NCBI RefSeq assembly: GCF_002835935.1
Contig: NZ_PJCF01000003.1
Location: forward strand, 372,001 to 436,000
DNA length: 64,000 nucleotides
Direction of reading: 5' to 3'
Source: Paraglaciecola sp. MB-3u-78
Lineage (GTDB): Bacteria; Pseudomonadota; Gammaproteobacteria; Enterobacterales; Alteromonadaceae
A program made the position numbers and the translations under genes. How positions within the stretch are numbered: position 1 is the stretch's first letter; each line of letters begins with the position of its first letter. Below the pieces are notes generated by a model, which did no database searches, was not told the origin of the DNA, and worked only from the letters and a program-made list of their open reading frames with translations. Below are positions 43,852 to 52,997 of this stretch, in pieces.

Positions 43852-46647
43852 TTGAACCGTTTTTATACTTTATCTGCTTTTGTAACACCGATGAAAAACA
43901 GGTTATCTGTGATTGTCAGATTGTGGCTTGCCAGCAGTGTTTGCTTGGTGTTTGCAAGCAGCCTTGGGGCAACTGAAGTCGCGACTGAAGAATATGATCT
44001 TTGGCCTAATACCGAATACAACACCAACATTCCGACTCATACTCAGGTACTCGGTTATAAAGTGGGCGAGCGCATAACCAGCTATGCCGATATGTTACGT
44101 TTTTTTGAAGCCTTAGAGTCGGCTGCTCCCGAGCGTATCAAGTTGTTTGAATACGGGAGAACATGGGAAGGAAGAAAGCTGATTTACGCCGCAATTGGTG
44201 CCCCAGAACTCATCAAAGACCTCGACGGTTTTGCTAAAAACATGCAAAAATTGTCAGATCCCAGAATCACAAATGAACAACAAGCTAAAGCACTTCAATC
44301 AGTTTTACCCAGTTCTGTTTGGTTAGAATACGGTGTGCACGGTAATGAAATAAGCAGCACCGATGCCGCTATGATGACCGCTTATCATTTACTTGCAGCT
44401 CCTGATGAAGCGACCAACAAAAAAATCTTAAGTAACACGATAGTGTTCATTGACCCCTTACAAAATCCAGATGGCAGAACGCGGTTTACCCAGCGATATT
44501 ATGCCACCGTTGGCCTGCAGCACAGTAGCGACCGAATCAGTGCTGAGCAAAATGAACCTTGGCCAAAAGGACGCACCAACCATTATTTATTTGATATGAA
44601 CCGAGACTGGTTGGCGATTACCCAACCTGAGACGGCTGAAAAAGTAAAGATACTTAACCATTACCGGCCGTTAGTGGTGATTGATTTACATGAGATGGGA
44701 GGAGACAACAGTTATTTTTTCGCCCCGTCTGCGCAGCCGTTTAATCCTTATATGACTCAAAACCAAATAGACAATATTGGTTTGATCGGCCGAAATCACG
44801 GCAAACATTTTGACCGTTTTGGTTTTGATTATTTTACCCGAGAAGTCTACGACGCTTTTTACCCAGGATATGGTGATAGTTGGCCGACATTTTATGGCGC
44901 ATCTGCTTCGACCTACGAAGTGGGCTCGGCGCGAGGGCAGGCATTCCAGAAAAACAACGGTGAATTGTTGACCTATAAAGATACGGTACATAAACACTTT
45001 GTTGCCTCCATTTCCACAGCTGAAGGTGTGGCTGACAATCATGAAAAATTATTGAAAGATTTTTATCAGTATCAAGTCGATGCTATCGCCAGCGGTAAAG
45101 CAGACAAAAAAGAGCGAGTGTATCTTTTGCCAATCCAGCGAGATAGGGCTGGGGCCCATAAACTTGCGACTTTAATGGCACGTCATGGTGTAGAGGTAAA
45201 CCAGTCAACGGAGTCATTTAAAGCCTGCGGCAAAGATTATTCTGCGGGCACCTACTGGATAGATACCGCGCAACCGAGAGGCAAATTTGTTAAAACCACC
45301 TTTACTAAGCAAGTGGATATGCCTGACGAATTTATTACAGAACAAGAACGTCGCAGAGCACGTTTATTGGACGATGAAATATACGATGTAACGGCTTGGT
45401 CATTACCCTTGATGTTTAACATTGAAACGGATGCTTGCAACAAGGTAATTAAGGTTAAGAGTATTAGTATTGACGAAACCCACAAACTGCCTGGCAGTGT
45501 GTTAAATCCTCAAGCCTCAGTTGCCTTCCTTGTTGCTTGGGGCGATATGGCTGCAGTGAGGTTCTTGACTGGGGCATTGCAACAAGGTTTGGTTGTTAAA
45601 AGTGCCGATAAGGCCTTTGTATTAGAAGACAAACAGGCCTTTGCAGCAGGCAGTCTGATTATTGAAAGGCGCGTAAATAAAGCTGATTACGCTGATTTAG
45701 TGTTAACACTTGCTAATCAAAGCGGCGCGTCAGTTATTGGTGTCGATAGCAGTTGGGTTATAGATGGCCCAAGTTTTGGCAGTAGCAACACAGTTACAAT
45801 GAGCCCGCCCAAAGTGGCTATGGCATGGGACGAGCCAGTTTACCCACAAAGCGCAGGCAATACGCGTTTTGTGATTGAAAGGCAGCTAAACTATCCGGTG
45901 ACGGCCATTCGGATTAACATGTTAACTCAGTCTAATTTGGCCAATTATCAGGTGTTGATTTTACCTTCTGGCGATTATCAAAAAAGCTTTGATAAATCTG
46001 CGGTTAAAAACTTAAAAAGCTGGGTCCAAAATGGCGGGGTGTTGGTGACCTTTGGAAAAGCCACACAATTTGTTGCCTCCAGTGATGTGGCATTATTGGA
46101 TGTGAAGCGAGAATTTGCTTATAAAAAATCAGAAAACAAAAAATCAGAAAACAAAAAATTAGAAGACAAAAAGTCAGTAGATAAAGGATCAGCAGAGAAA
46201 AACAAGTCAAGAGTAAAAGGTCAGTTGTTCACTAAGAAACAAGATTTACTTGATGCCAGCGAAGTCAAACAACAAAGTCCTGATAATGTAGCAGGCATAT
46301 TAGCCAATGTTGAAGTGGATCAAGAACATTGGTTGACAGCTGGGGTGAATAAAAATGTTGTGGCCTTGGTATTAGGGAGTGATATTTATGCACCCATCAC
46401 CCTTAAGTCAGGTAAAAACGTTGCATGGTTTAGTGGCCCCGAAACTGTCTTAGCAAGTGGATACCTGTGGCAAGAAAACAAGGAACAGCTAGCGTATAAA
46501 CCTTTTCTTATTCATCAACCCCTTGGAAAAGGCATGCTTGTGAGTTTTACTCAAGAGCCTACAACACGTGCGTATTTAGATGGATTAAATGTATTGTTAA
46601 CTAACAGTATCTTTAGGGCTGCGGCTCATGCTAAACCTTTACGATAG
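43852..46647 (+). CDS. Secreted M14 zinc carboxypeptidase
   Basis: About 931 residues. A signal peptide spans roughly residues 14-40 (LSVIVRLWLASSVCLVFASS). The M14 peptidase domain has zinc ligands His163 and Glu166 in YGVHGNEISS and His280 in VIDLHEMGG, plus RDWLAITQPE. The C-terminal 350 residues include a glutamine-amidotransferase-like fold typical of large bacterial M14 proteins. A lysine-rich repeat (KKSEN units, 46123-46182) interrupts this half. TTG at 43852 is the likely start, with AGGAG six bases before it; the ATG at 43891 would also leave a good signal peptide. It probably trims C-termini of exogenous peptides. Confidence 0.85.
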   Translation: MNRFYTLSAFVTPMKNRLSVIVRLWLASSVCLVFASSLGATEVATEEYDLWPNTEYNTNIPTHTQVLGYKVGERITSYADMLRFFEALESAAPERIKLFEYGRTWEGRKLIYAAIGAPELIKDLDGFAKNMQKLSDPRITNEQQAKALQSVLPSSVWLEYGVHGNEISSTDAAMMTAYHLLAAPDEATNKKILSNTIVFIDPLQNPDGRTRFTQRYYATVGLQHSSDRISAEQNEPWPKGRTNHYLFDMNRDWLAITQPETAEKVKILNHYRPLVVIDLHEMGGDNSYFFAPSAQPFNPYMTQNQIDNIGLIGRNHGKHFDRFGFDYFTREVYDAFYPGYGDSWPTFYGASASTYEVGSARGQAFQKNNGELLTYKDTVHKHFVASISTAEGVADNHEKLLKDFYQYQVDAIASGKADKKERVYLLPIQRDRAGAHKLATLMARHGVEVNQSTESFKACGKDYSAGTYWIDTAQPRGKFVKTTFTKQVDMPDEFITEQERRRARLLDDEIYDVTAWSLPLMFNIETDACNKVIKVKSISIDETHKLPGSVLNPQASVAFLVAWGDMAAVRFLTGALQQGLVVKSADKAFVLEDKQAFAAGSLIIERRVNKADYADLVLTLANQSGASVIGVDSSWVIDGPSFGSSNTVTMSPPKVAMAWDEPVYPQSAGNTRFVIERQLNYPVTAIRINMLTQSNLANYQVLILPSGDYQKSFDKSAVKNLKSWVQNGGVLVTFGKATQFVASSDVALLDVKREFAYKKSENKKSENKKLEDKKSVDKGSAEKNKSRVKGQLFTKKQDLLDASEVKQQSPDNVAGILANVEVDQEHWLTAGVNKNVVALVLGSDIYAPITLKSGKNVAWFSGPETVLASGYLWQENKEQLAYKPFLIHQPLGKGMLVSFTQEPTTRAYLDGLNVLLTNSIFRAAAHAKPLR
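46123..46182 (+). repeat. 15-bp in-frame tandem repeat (KKSEN) in the carboxypeptidase gene
   Basis: Two perfect AAAAAATCAGAAAAC units (46123, 46138), followed by two degraded units. Length changes would keep the frame and vary a charged, flexible linker. Confidence 0.85.
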
Positions 46648-46754
46648 ACAGCAGGAAATATAATTGAGACAAAATTAGACGGTTAAATGACCACTCAAGC
46701 AGTTGTCATCAAACGGTATCAAAAGTGAAATAATTTATTCAAATTGCGATGTTA

Positions 46755-46786
46755 GCTTAAGCTAAACCTGTTGGCTTAAGCTAAAC
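46755..46786 (+). promoter_or_regulatory. Duplicated GCTTAAGCTAAAC motif at the operon start
   Basis: GCTTAAGCTAAAC occurs at 46755-46767 and again at 46774-46786, 19 bp apart, ending three bases before the ATG. The inner TTAGCTTAAGCTAA is palindromic. No good Shine-Dalgarno is seen between it and the start. It may be a tandem operator or an untranslated element controlling the four-gene operon. Confidence 0.55.
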
Positions 46787-46788
46787 AT

Positions 46789-48582
46789 ATGCAATTCAAT
46801 TACATCGTTTATTTTGTTTTAATTCTGTTGGGATGTTACCTAGTATCAAAGGCTTTGATACGCCTGCAACTCTCTCGAGCTAAACACCCTTCGCTTCGAG
46901 GCCACAGTAAATGGTCGCGGCGTATAGCCAGAAAAATCCCATTTTTTACTTATACTGACTCTGAGTATTTTAGTACTGATGGTGCACCTAATAATATTGC
47001 TCAACTCAGGCGAGCAGGTTTGCAAAGGCTACAGGATAAGTTAGCCAAACAATCTGCAAAAACCTTGGCTTATTATGAGTCGATAGAAAAGAGTATTTCA
47101 GATGTACGTTTTACCAGCCACTACCGTATCCCTTTTCCATTTCGAAATCGCTTAAGCAAAATATTTAAATTTGGCTCTATCGCAGATGAAACCAAAGGCA
47201 GCCAAATAAAAGATTTGGATGGAAACTGGCGTTATGACTTGTCAGGCTCATATGGTGTAAACGTGTTTGGTTATGATTTTTATAAAGAGTGTATGGAAGT
47301 CGGTGCTCAGAAAACCAAATTATTGGGGCCAGTGCTTGGGGCATATCATCCTGTTATTGGTGAAAATGTAGCACTGATCAAACAAATATCGGGTTTAGAC
47401 GAAGTCTCCTTTCATATGTCGGGTACTGAAGCCGTGATGCAAGCGGTGCGGCTAGCTCGATATCACACAGGCAAAACACACCTTGTTAGACTATGTGGTG
47501 CTTATCACGGCTGGTGGGATGGCGTGCAGCCGGGCATTGGTAATAATCGAAAAACCCACGATGTGTATACCTTGGCTGATTTAAGTGAACACACTTTGCA
47601 TGTGCTTAAAACCCGCAAAGATATAGCTTGTATTTTGATCAACCCATTACAAGCCTTCCACCCCAATGCCGATTCAGCATCTGATGTGTCACTGATTGCT
47701 AGCGACCGTGATACCCATTTTGATAAAGCTGCCTATAGCCATTGGTTATCGAGGATCAGAAAAATCTGCACCAAGAAAAATATCGTACTGATATTTGATG
47801 AAGTGTTCACTGGGTTTCGATTAAGTTACCGAGGGGCGCAAGGTTTCTTTGACGTTCAGGCGGACATGGTGACCTACGGCAAAACCTTAGGCGGTGGTTA
47901 TCCGGTAGGGGTGTTGGCAGGTACGCATTCGTTAATGAAACGTTTTAAAGATGACAAGCCAGTAGACGTATCATTTGCGCGGGGCACCTTTAATTCTCAT
48001 CCTTATGTGTTGGGGGCCATGAATGAATTCCTCAGGCGTATTCAACAACCTGAAATACAAACCTTATATCAAGCTTCTGAATCTCTTTGGAATCAACGAG
48101 TGGCCGGCTTTAATCAGCGATTATTAGTCGAAAAACTGCCCCTTAAAATTACCAATATGCATTCTATTTTGTCGGTGATTTATACTCAGCCAAGTCGTTA
48201 CAACTGGATGTTGCAATTTTATTTGCGTCACGCCGGTTTAGAGCTCAGTTGGACAGGCACAGGCCGGTTTATCATGAGTCTTAGTTACACCGATGAAGAA
48301 TTCGCACAGGTAATTGATTGTTTTGTAAAAGCGGCTCAACAGATGTCTCAAGATGGGTGGTGGTGGTCATGTGTTGGCTTGACTAATAAAACGATCAAAC
48401 GCCAATTCTTGGGGGATATGTTAGCCAAGATCTGTCCTCTTTTACGTCCCTTATTACCTGCGCCGCTGAGTAAACTTAAACCCCCAGTCAATCCAACTAA
48501 TGAATCTTTAACAGCAGCCGAATTTGTAGCGCCGTCTAATAACAACACAAACCAGGTAGAATATGTTAATCAAAACAGATAA
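46789..48582 (+). CDS. Membrane-anchored class III aminotransferase (GSA-aminomutase-like)
   Basis: 597 residues. One N-terminal membrane helix (about 5-21, IVYFVLILLGCYLVSKALI), then about 100 residues of linker. The PLP enzyme domain follows: HMSGTEAVMQAVRLARYHTG, CGAYHGWWDG, IFDEVFTGFRL with Asp337, and the Schiff-base Lys365 in TYGKTLGGGYPVG. It resembles glutamate-1-semialdehyde aminomutases and aminotransferases of secondary and lipid pathways. The anchor implies a membrane or lipid-linked substrate. First gene of a tight operon; overlaps the next gene by 20 bp. Substrate unknown. Confidence 0.82.
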   Translation: MQFNYIVYFVLILLGCYLVSKALIRLQLSRAKHPSLRGHSKWSRRIARKIPFFTYTDSEYFSTDGAPNNIAQLRRAGLQRLQDKLAKQSAKTLAYYESIEKSISDVRFTSHYRIPFPFRNRLSKIFKFGSIADETKGSQIKDLDGNWRYDLSGSYGVNVFGYDFYKECMEVGAQKTKLLGPVLGAYHPVIGENVALIKQISGLDEVSFHMSGTEAVMQAVRLARYHTGKTHLVRLCGAYHGWWDGVQPGIGNNRKTHDVYTLADLSEHTLHVLKTRKDIACILINPLQAFHPNADSASDVSLIASDRDTHFDKAAYSHWLSRIRKICTKKNIVLIFDEVFTGFRLSYRGAQGFFDVQADMVTYGKTLGGGYPVGVLAGTHSLMKRFKDDKPVDVSFARGTFNSHPYVLGAMNEFLRRIQQPEIQTLYQASESLWNQRVAGFNQRLLVEKLPLKITNMHSILSVIYTQPSRYNWMLQFYLRHAGLELSWTGTGRFIMSLSYTDEEFAQVIDCFVKAAQQMSQDGWWWSCVGLTNKTIKRQFLGDMLAKICPLLRPLLPAPLSKLKPPVNPTNESLTAAEFVAPSNNNTNQVEYVNQNR

Positions 48583-51271
48583 GCGACAAGAGCAAAATTT
48601 TAGGCCGTCTTTAAACGTTGAATTTGATGTGTTTTTACAACAGCAGAGCCAGAGGTTTGCCCCAGAAAATTGCCTGAAAATTGATTTTCATTGCCATGAC
48701 CACAATAGTGACGTGCCCGACGAACTATGGGGGCGTATCCTCAGGTTGCCAGAAACATGGTTAAAAACTAAAAAATTGCTCAAGTTGCTCCAGGACAACG
48801 GTAGCCAAGTCATCACCATTACTAATCATAATAATGCGCGTTCTTGTTGGGATCTCAAGGCGAAAGGAATAGATGTACTGGTTGCTGCAGAATTCACCTG
48901 TTTTTTCCCAGAGTACGATTTGTTTATTCACGTTTTAACCTATGGATTTAGCCCCGAGCAGGAAGTGATACTGAATACCAAACGTCCAAACGTATATGAA
49001 TTTTTGCGTTATGCTGCGGCTGAAGACCTGCCTGTCATTATGCCGCACCCTTTATACTTTTATACTCGTAACGGAAAAATTGACTTAAGTCTGTTTGAAA
49101 AACTGGCGTTGATGTTTACACGTTTTGAAGTGTTAAACGGGCAAAGAGATCTGTGGCAGAGTGTGCTGACACTAAACTGGGTGCAAAATCTCAGTCCCGA
49201 AAAAATTCTCAGTTACGCCAGAAAACATAACCTCAACCCTGGCGACTTTGCTGTCGATCCATATACACCCAAAGTGTTAACCGGAGGCTCTGATGATCAC
49301 ACTGGCATTTTTGCAGGGCAGTGTGGTTCGTACTTATACATCGACAATTTGGCTGAGCGTCTTAAAACCACACCTTCTTCTGAACTGGCATTAGAAGCCC
49401 TCAAAAAGGGTGATGTCGCACCTTTTGGTCAAGTGGGTGAGAATCAAAAGCTCAATATTGCGTTACTAGATTATTTTTCACAAGTGGCGACCAAAATCAA
49501 AGATCCTGGCTTGTTTAGAATCATGCTGCACCGCGGTTCAACATGGGACAAAATGGGCTGTTTTGTTGTGAGTAACCTGTTGTTAGAAATGCAAAAGCAT
49601 AAAAAAACCATGAAGTTTTTTTCTTTTGTCCATGAATCCCTACAAGGTAAAAAACCTAATAAATTGCTCAAATGGCAAGTGTCAAAAGACTATAGATTTT
49701 GTATTAAGCAGCTAGAAAAAATCGCTGACAGCAGAAAAGAGGGACTAGAAGCGTTCACCGACACCACTAACCTTGCCATAAGAGACTTGTTTACTCACCT
49801 CAATCGACTGATTGCACAAAGGGTAGAAAGTGCGATTAAAGACAGTAATGGTATCCGCTTGGACAGCTTTTCTACTGAAGAGATCACCCGTAAGTTTGAA
49901 ATTCCTAGTCAACTAACGGCGTTATTTTTTGGTGATGGAAAGCGTCAAGATAATATGAGCAATATTCGAATTGAAACCATATTAGATCAATTGTCTTTTC
50001 CCATCCTAATTAGTTTGATTTTGGCTGGCACCACCTTGGCATCAACCCGAGTGTTGTATCAAAATCGTCAACTGCTGAATCAATTCGCGCAGCACTTAGG
50101 GAAAAATCAGCACTCAACCCGCGCCCTTTACCTGACTGATACCTTGCTCGACAAAAACGGCGTCTCTACCTCCTTGTCTGGCAAACTCCAAGAAATTCAA
50201 CGAGCTGACTTGCCAGTGGATTTTTTGATCTGTCACGCAGATGCAAAGCCCGCCTCACATTTACATGTGGTACGGCCGATCACTGAATTTGAAGTGCATC
50301 GTTATGGCGAACAAAAAATTCGCATACCCGACTTGATGGAAATCGCTAATATTTTTTATGCAGGCGGTTACGATAGAATTATTTGTTCAACAGAAGGGCC
50401 AATGGCAGCGGTATCACTCTTTATTCAACAAATGTTCAACGTGCCTAGTTACTTCTTTATGCACACCGATTGGGTGGATTTTATTAAACATACCACCGAC
50501 CTCAATCAACACGAAAGAGACAGAGTGAGACGCTTAATGCGCGCCTTGTACAATCGATACGATGGTGTCTTTGTGCTCAACAGTGAACACAAAGACTGGC
50601 TAACAGGGCACGAAATGCAACTTGAAGAAGAAAAAGTGTTTTTGACTGCTCACCACACCCAGCCAAGAGATGTAGGTCTGCACAAAATCAGCAAAGCCAG
50701 CATTATTCCTGGTGCAAATGATGATACTCCGGTGTTGTTTATTGCCTGTAGGATAAGCAAAGAGAAAGGAATTCTGGACTTACCTGAAATTCTTGAACGG
50801 GCTAAAAAGCGTATTCCTAAGCTTAGAATTGTGGTGGCGGGCTCAGGCCCTGCTCAAGAGCAACTTAAGCAAATATTACCAGACGCCATATTTTTAGGTT
50901 GGCAAAACAAAAAGCAACTAGCGGCCCTGTATTTAGGTTTAGATTTATTTGTGTTCCCGTCACGTTTCGATACGTTTGGGAATGTGATTTTAGAGGCCTT
51001 TGTACATGGTATGCCTACCGTTGCTTATAACTGCAAAGGACCTAAAGACATTATCCAGCATAATAAAAATGGCTATTTGGTGGATGATATTGCCGGTATG
51101 AGCTCAAAGATAATTGAATACTTTTTAAATCCAAATATACAACACAATATGCAGCAAAATGCCTTGCAAAGGGCCTCTGAATATCAGGCTGAACCTATCA
51201 TGCAGCAATTTTTGCAAGATATGGGTTTGGAGATACCTATTATGTACAACAATCAAAGAACGGTGGCCTAA
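48563..51271 (+). CDS. PHP-domain phosphoesterase fused to GT4 glycosyltransferase
   Basis: 902 residues. The N-terminal half (about 35-290) has the PHP metal sites: DFHCHDHNSD (His43, His45), TITNHNN, VAAEFTC, MPHPLYF and GGSDDH. PHP domains are metal-dependent phosphoesterases. The C-terminal 400 residues form a GT-B glycosyltransferase of family-4 type, with LYLTDTLLDKNGVSTSL, RISKEKGILDLPEILERA and PSRFDTFGNVILEAFVHGMP carrying the E-x7-E-like nucleotide-sugar site. A fusion joining phosphate removal to sugar transfer is unusual and suggests sequential steps on one lipid or glycan precursor. Sits between an aminotransferase and a phosphatidylserine decarboxylase. Confidence 0.82.
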   Translation: MLIKTDKRQEQNFRPSLNVEFDVFLQQQSQRFAPENCLKIDFHCHDHNSDVPDELWGRILRLPETWLKTKKLLKLLQDNGSQVITITNHNNARSCWDLKAKGIDVLVAAEFTCFFPEYDLFIHVLTYGFSPEQEVILNTKRPNVYEFLRYAAAEDLPVIMPHPLYFYTRNGKIDLSLFEKLALMFTRFEVLNGQRDLWQSVLTLNWVQNLSPEKILSYARKHNLNPGDFAVDPYTPKVLTGGSDDHTGIFAGQCGSYLYIDNLAERLKTTPSSELALEALKKGDVAPFGQVGENQKLNIALLDYFSQVATKIKDPGLFRIMLHRGSTWDKMGCFVVSNLLLEMQKHKKTMKFFSFVHESLQGKKPNKLLKWQVSKDYRFCIKQLEKIADSRKEGLEAFTDTTNLAIRDLFTHLNRLIAQRVESAIKDSNGIRLDSFSTEEITRKFEIPSQLTALFFGDGKRQDNMSNIRIETILDQLSFPILISLILAGTTLASTRVLYQNRQLLNQFAQHLGKNQHSTRALYLTDTLLDKNGVSTSLSGKLQEIQRADLPVDFLICHADAKPASHLHVVRPITEFEVHRYGEQKIRIPDLMEIANIFYAGGYDRIICSTEGPMAAVSLFIQQMFNVPSYFFMHTDWVDFIKHTTDLNQHERDRVRRLMRALYNRYDGVFVLNSEHKDWLTGHEMQLEEEKVFLTAHHTQPRDVGLHKISKASIIPGANDDTPVLFIACRISKEKGILDLPEILERAKKRIPKLRIVVAGSGPAQEQLKQILPDAIFLGWQNKKQLAALYLGLDLFVFPSRFDTFGNVILEAFVHGMPTVAYNCKGPKDIIQHNKNGYLVDDIAGMSSKIIEYFLNPNIQHNMQQNALQRASEYQAEPIMQQFLQDMGLEIPIMYNNQRTVA

Positions 51272-51273
51272 GC

Positions 51274-52152
51274 GTGACCACCAGTGTGCAAAGCTTATCT
51301 AAACGTGAGCAGCTTAATTTTTTGTTAACTAACCGTATTCCAAGACGATGGCTAACCTTTTTTATGGGCTGGTATAGCCAAATACAAAGTCCACTATTAA
51401 CCAAGTTTTCAATATGGCTATGGTCTTTATTTGCCGAAGACTTAAGGCTTCAAGATGCAAAACAACAACATTTTACGAGTTTAGGTGACTGTTTTACCCG
51501 TGAGTTGAAAAACGGATTAAGACCAATAGCCAAACACCCAGAGCGAGTGGTGAGCCCATGTGATGCCATTGTTGGCGAATATGGCGATATTCAAGGCACT
51601 CAAATTTTTCAAGCTAAAGGTTTTCCATATGATATTAGCGAGTTAATTCCAAATATTCATTTAAACCATAAATATCGTAATGGTAAATACGTCACTCTGC
51701 GTTTGAAATCCAGTATGTATCATCGGTTTCATGCACCCATTGCATGTTCGGTGAGTAAAGTGACCTATATTTCTGGGGACACTTGGAACGTCAATTCCGT
51801 TGCGCTCAAACGGATAGAAAAACTATTTTGTAAAAACGAACGAGCGGTAGTTGAATTACAAAACAATCACCCAGGCAGCAGTATTACATTAGTGCCAGTG
51901 GCCGCTATTTTAGTGGCGAGTATGAAGTTTAACTTTTTGCCACAAACCTTAGATTTAAAATACCAAGGTCCGAACGATATTCCTTGTGATGTTCAGTTTG
52001 ATAAAGGTGATGAAATGGGCTATTTCCAGCATGGCTCTACCATTATTTTATTTGCCACCAGTAATTATCAATTTTGCGAAGGCATTGAAAAGGGTAAAGG
52101 GATAAAAATGGGGCAACCACTTCTGACCGGGCATCTAACCAGTTTTCCATAA
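51274..52152 (+). CDS. Phosphatidylserine decarboxylase family protein
   Basis: 292 residues. The pyruvoyl-enzyme signature is present: the Asp in VSPCDAIVG, the His motif in MYHRFHAPI, and the self-cleavage site QHGSTIILF, where Gly254-Ser255 gives the beta and alpha chains. The usual LGST is HGST here. It decarboxylates phosphatidylserine, or a related amino-acid lipid, at the membrane. Start GTG 51274 two bases after the upstream stop, so coupled. As it sits in a biosynthetic operon away from any housekeeping psd context, it may act on a special lipid rather than supply bulk phosphatidylethanolamine. Confidence 0.88.
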   Translation: MTTSVQSLSKREQLNFLLTNRIPRRWLTFFMGWYSQIQSPLLTKFSIWLWSLFAEDLRLQDAKQQHFTSLGDCFTRELKNGLRPIAKHPERVVSPCDAIVGEYGDIQGTQIFQAKGFPYDISELIPNIHLNHKYRNGKYVTLRLKSSMYHRFHAPIACSVSKVTYISGDTWNVNSVALKRIEKLFCKNERAVVELQNNHPGSSITLVPVAAILVASMKFNFLPQTLDLKYQGPNDIPCDVQFDKGDEMGYFQHGSTIILFATSNYQFCEGIEKGKGIKMGQPLLTGHLTSFP

Positions 52153-52212
52153 TATTAATACGGTGCAAGTTAACCGATGATTTTAACTGACTAACCACTA
52201 ATAGGTAACGAC

Positions 52213-52884
52213 ATGACCTTTTTTGAAGAACTACAAAAACAACGTTGGGATGACCACCGCTATTATCACCACAATAGAATTAACCAATTTTTACACTTAC
52301 TCAGCGCCAGTTGTTTTATTGCGAGCTATATTTTGGTGTTTTATTATCCCGCGGCTGCCGCTTTAGTCGGCTGGTTGTTGGCCATGGTGCTACGTCAAAC
52401 AGGACACTTCTTTTTTGAACCAAAGAGCTATGACGAAGTGAGCCAGACCACTCACAGTTATAAAGAAAGTGTCAAAGTGGGCTACAACCTAAAACGTAAA
52501 GTGGTGCTGTTATCCATATGGGCATTAGTGCCTATTGTGCTATTTTTTGAACCCACATTTTTTGGCATATTTACTGCTAACACTAACATCAGCGACATCA
52601 GCGACATCAGCGATATCAGCGAATTTGTGAATAACATGGCGATGATATGGTTAGTGGTGGGGTTAGGCGCGATAGTCTTCAGAACCGTACATTTGTTTGT
52701 ACTAATGGGGGTGCAATCTGGATTCGTCTGGTTTAGCAAAATTGCCACAGACCCCTTCCACGACATTAAAATTTACCATAAGTCTATGTACTACATTCTG
52801 AAAGGCGAGATGTACGACAATATGGATGATTGGTACGAAGACGTGTCTTTTGAGAACAAAGCTGAGTTTTTTAAAAAATTGTGA
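52213..52884 (+). CDS. DUF962/Mpo1-like membrane protein
   Basis: 223 residues with about four membrane helices. YYHHNRINQFLHLLSASCFI and LRQTGHFFFEPKSYDE keep the His and Glu pattern (H..N...H and GH.FFE) seen in DUF962/Mpo1 proteins, some of which are 2-hydroxy-fatty-acid dioxygenases. A short internal repeat SDISDISDIS (52586-52621) sits in a loop between helices 3 and 4. Last gene of the lipid-type operon, 60 bp after psd. A role in fatty-acid or lipid oxidation is an inference from the family. Confidence 0.65.
   Translation: MTFFEELQKQRWDDHRYYHHNRINQFLHLLSASCFIASYILVFYYPAAAALVGWLLAMVLRQTGHFFFEPKSYDEVSQTTHSYKESVKVGYNLKRKVVLLSIWALVPIVLFFEPTFFGIFTANTNISDISDISDISEFVNNMAMIWLVVGLGAIVFRTVHLFVLMGVQSGFVWFSKIATDPFHDIKIYHKSMYYILKGEMYDNMDDWYEDVSFENKAEFFKKL
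52586..52621 (+). repeat. 9-bp in-frame tandem repeat (ACATCAGCG) x4
   Basis: Four units (the last with one change) encode ISD steps in a loop of the DUF962-like protein; in-frame length variation is possible. Confidence 0.9.
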
Positions 52885-52997
52885 AATTGATGGCAGGAAC
52901 ATCACAGAAATATCAGCCCGGTTGGCGGCTCCTCCTTTGGCTCTGGCATGCCCCCCAGAAGGATTTCCGGGAGGGAAGTGTGTAAACATTAAGTTAT

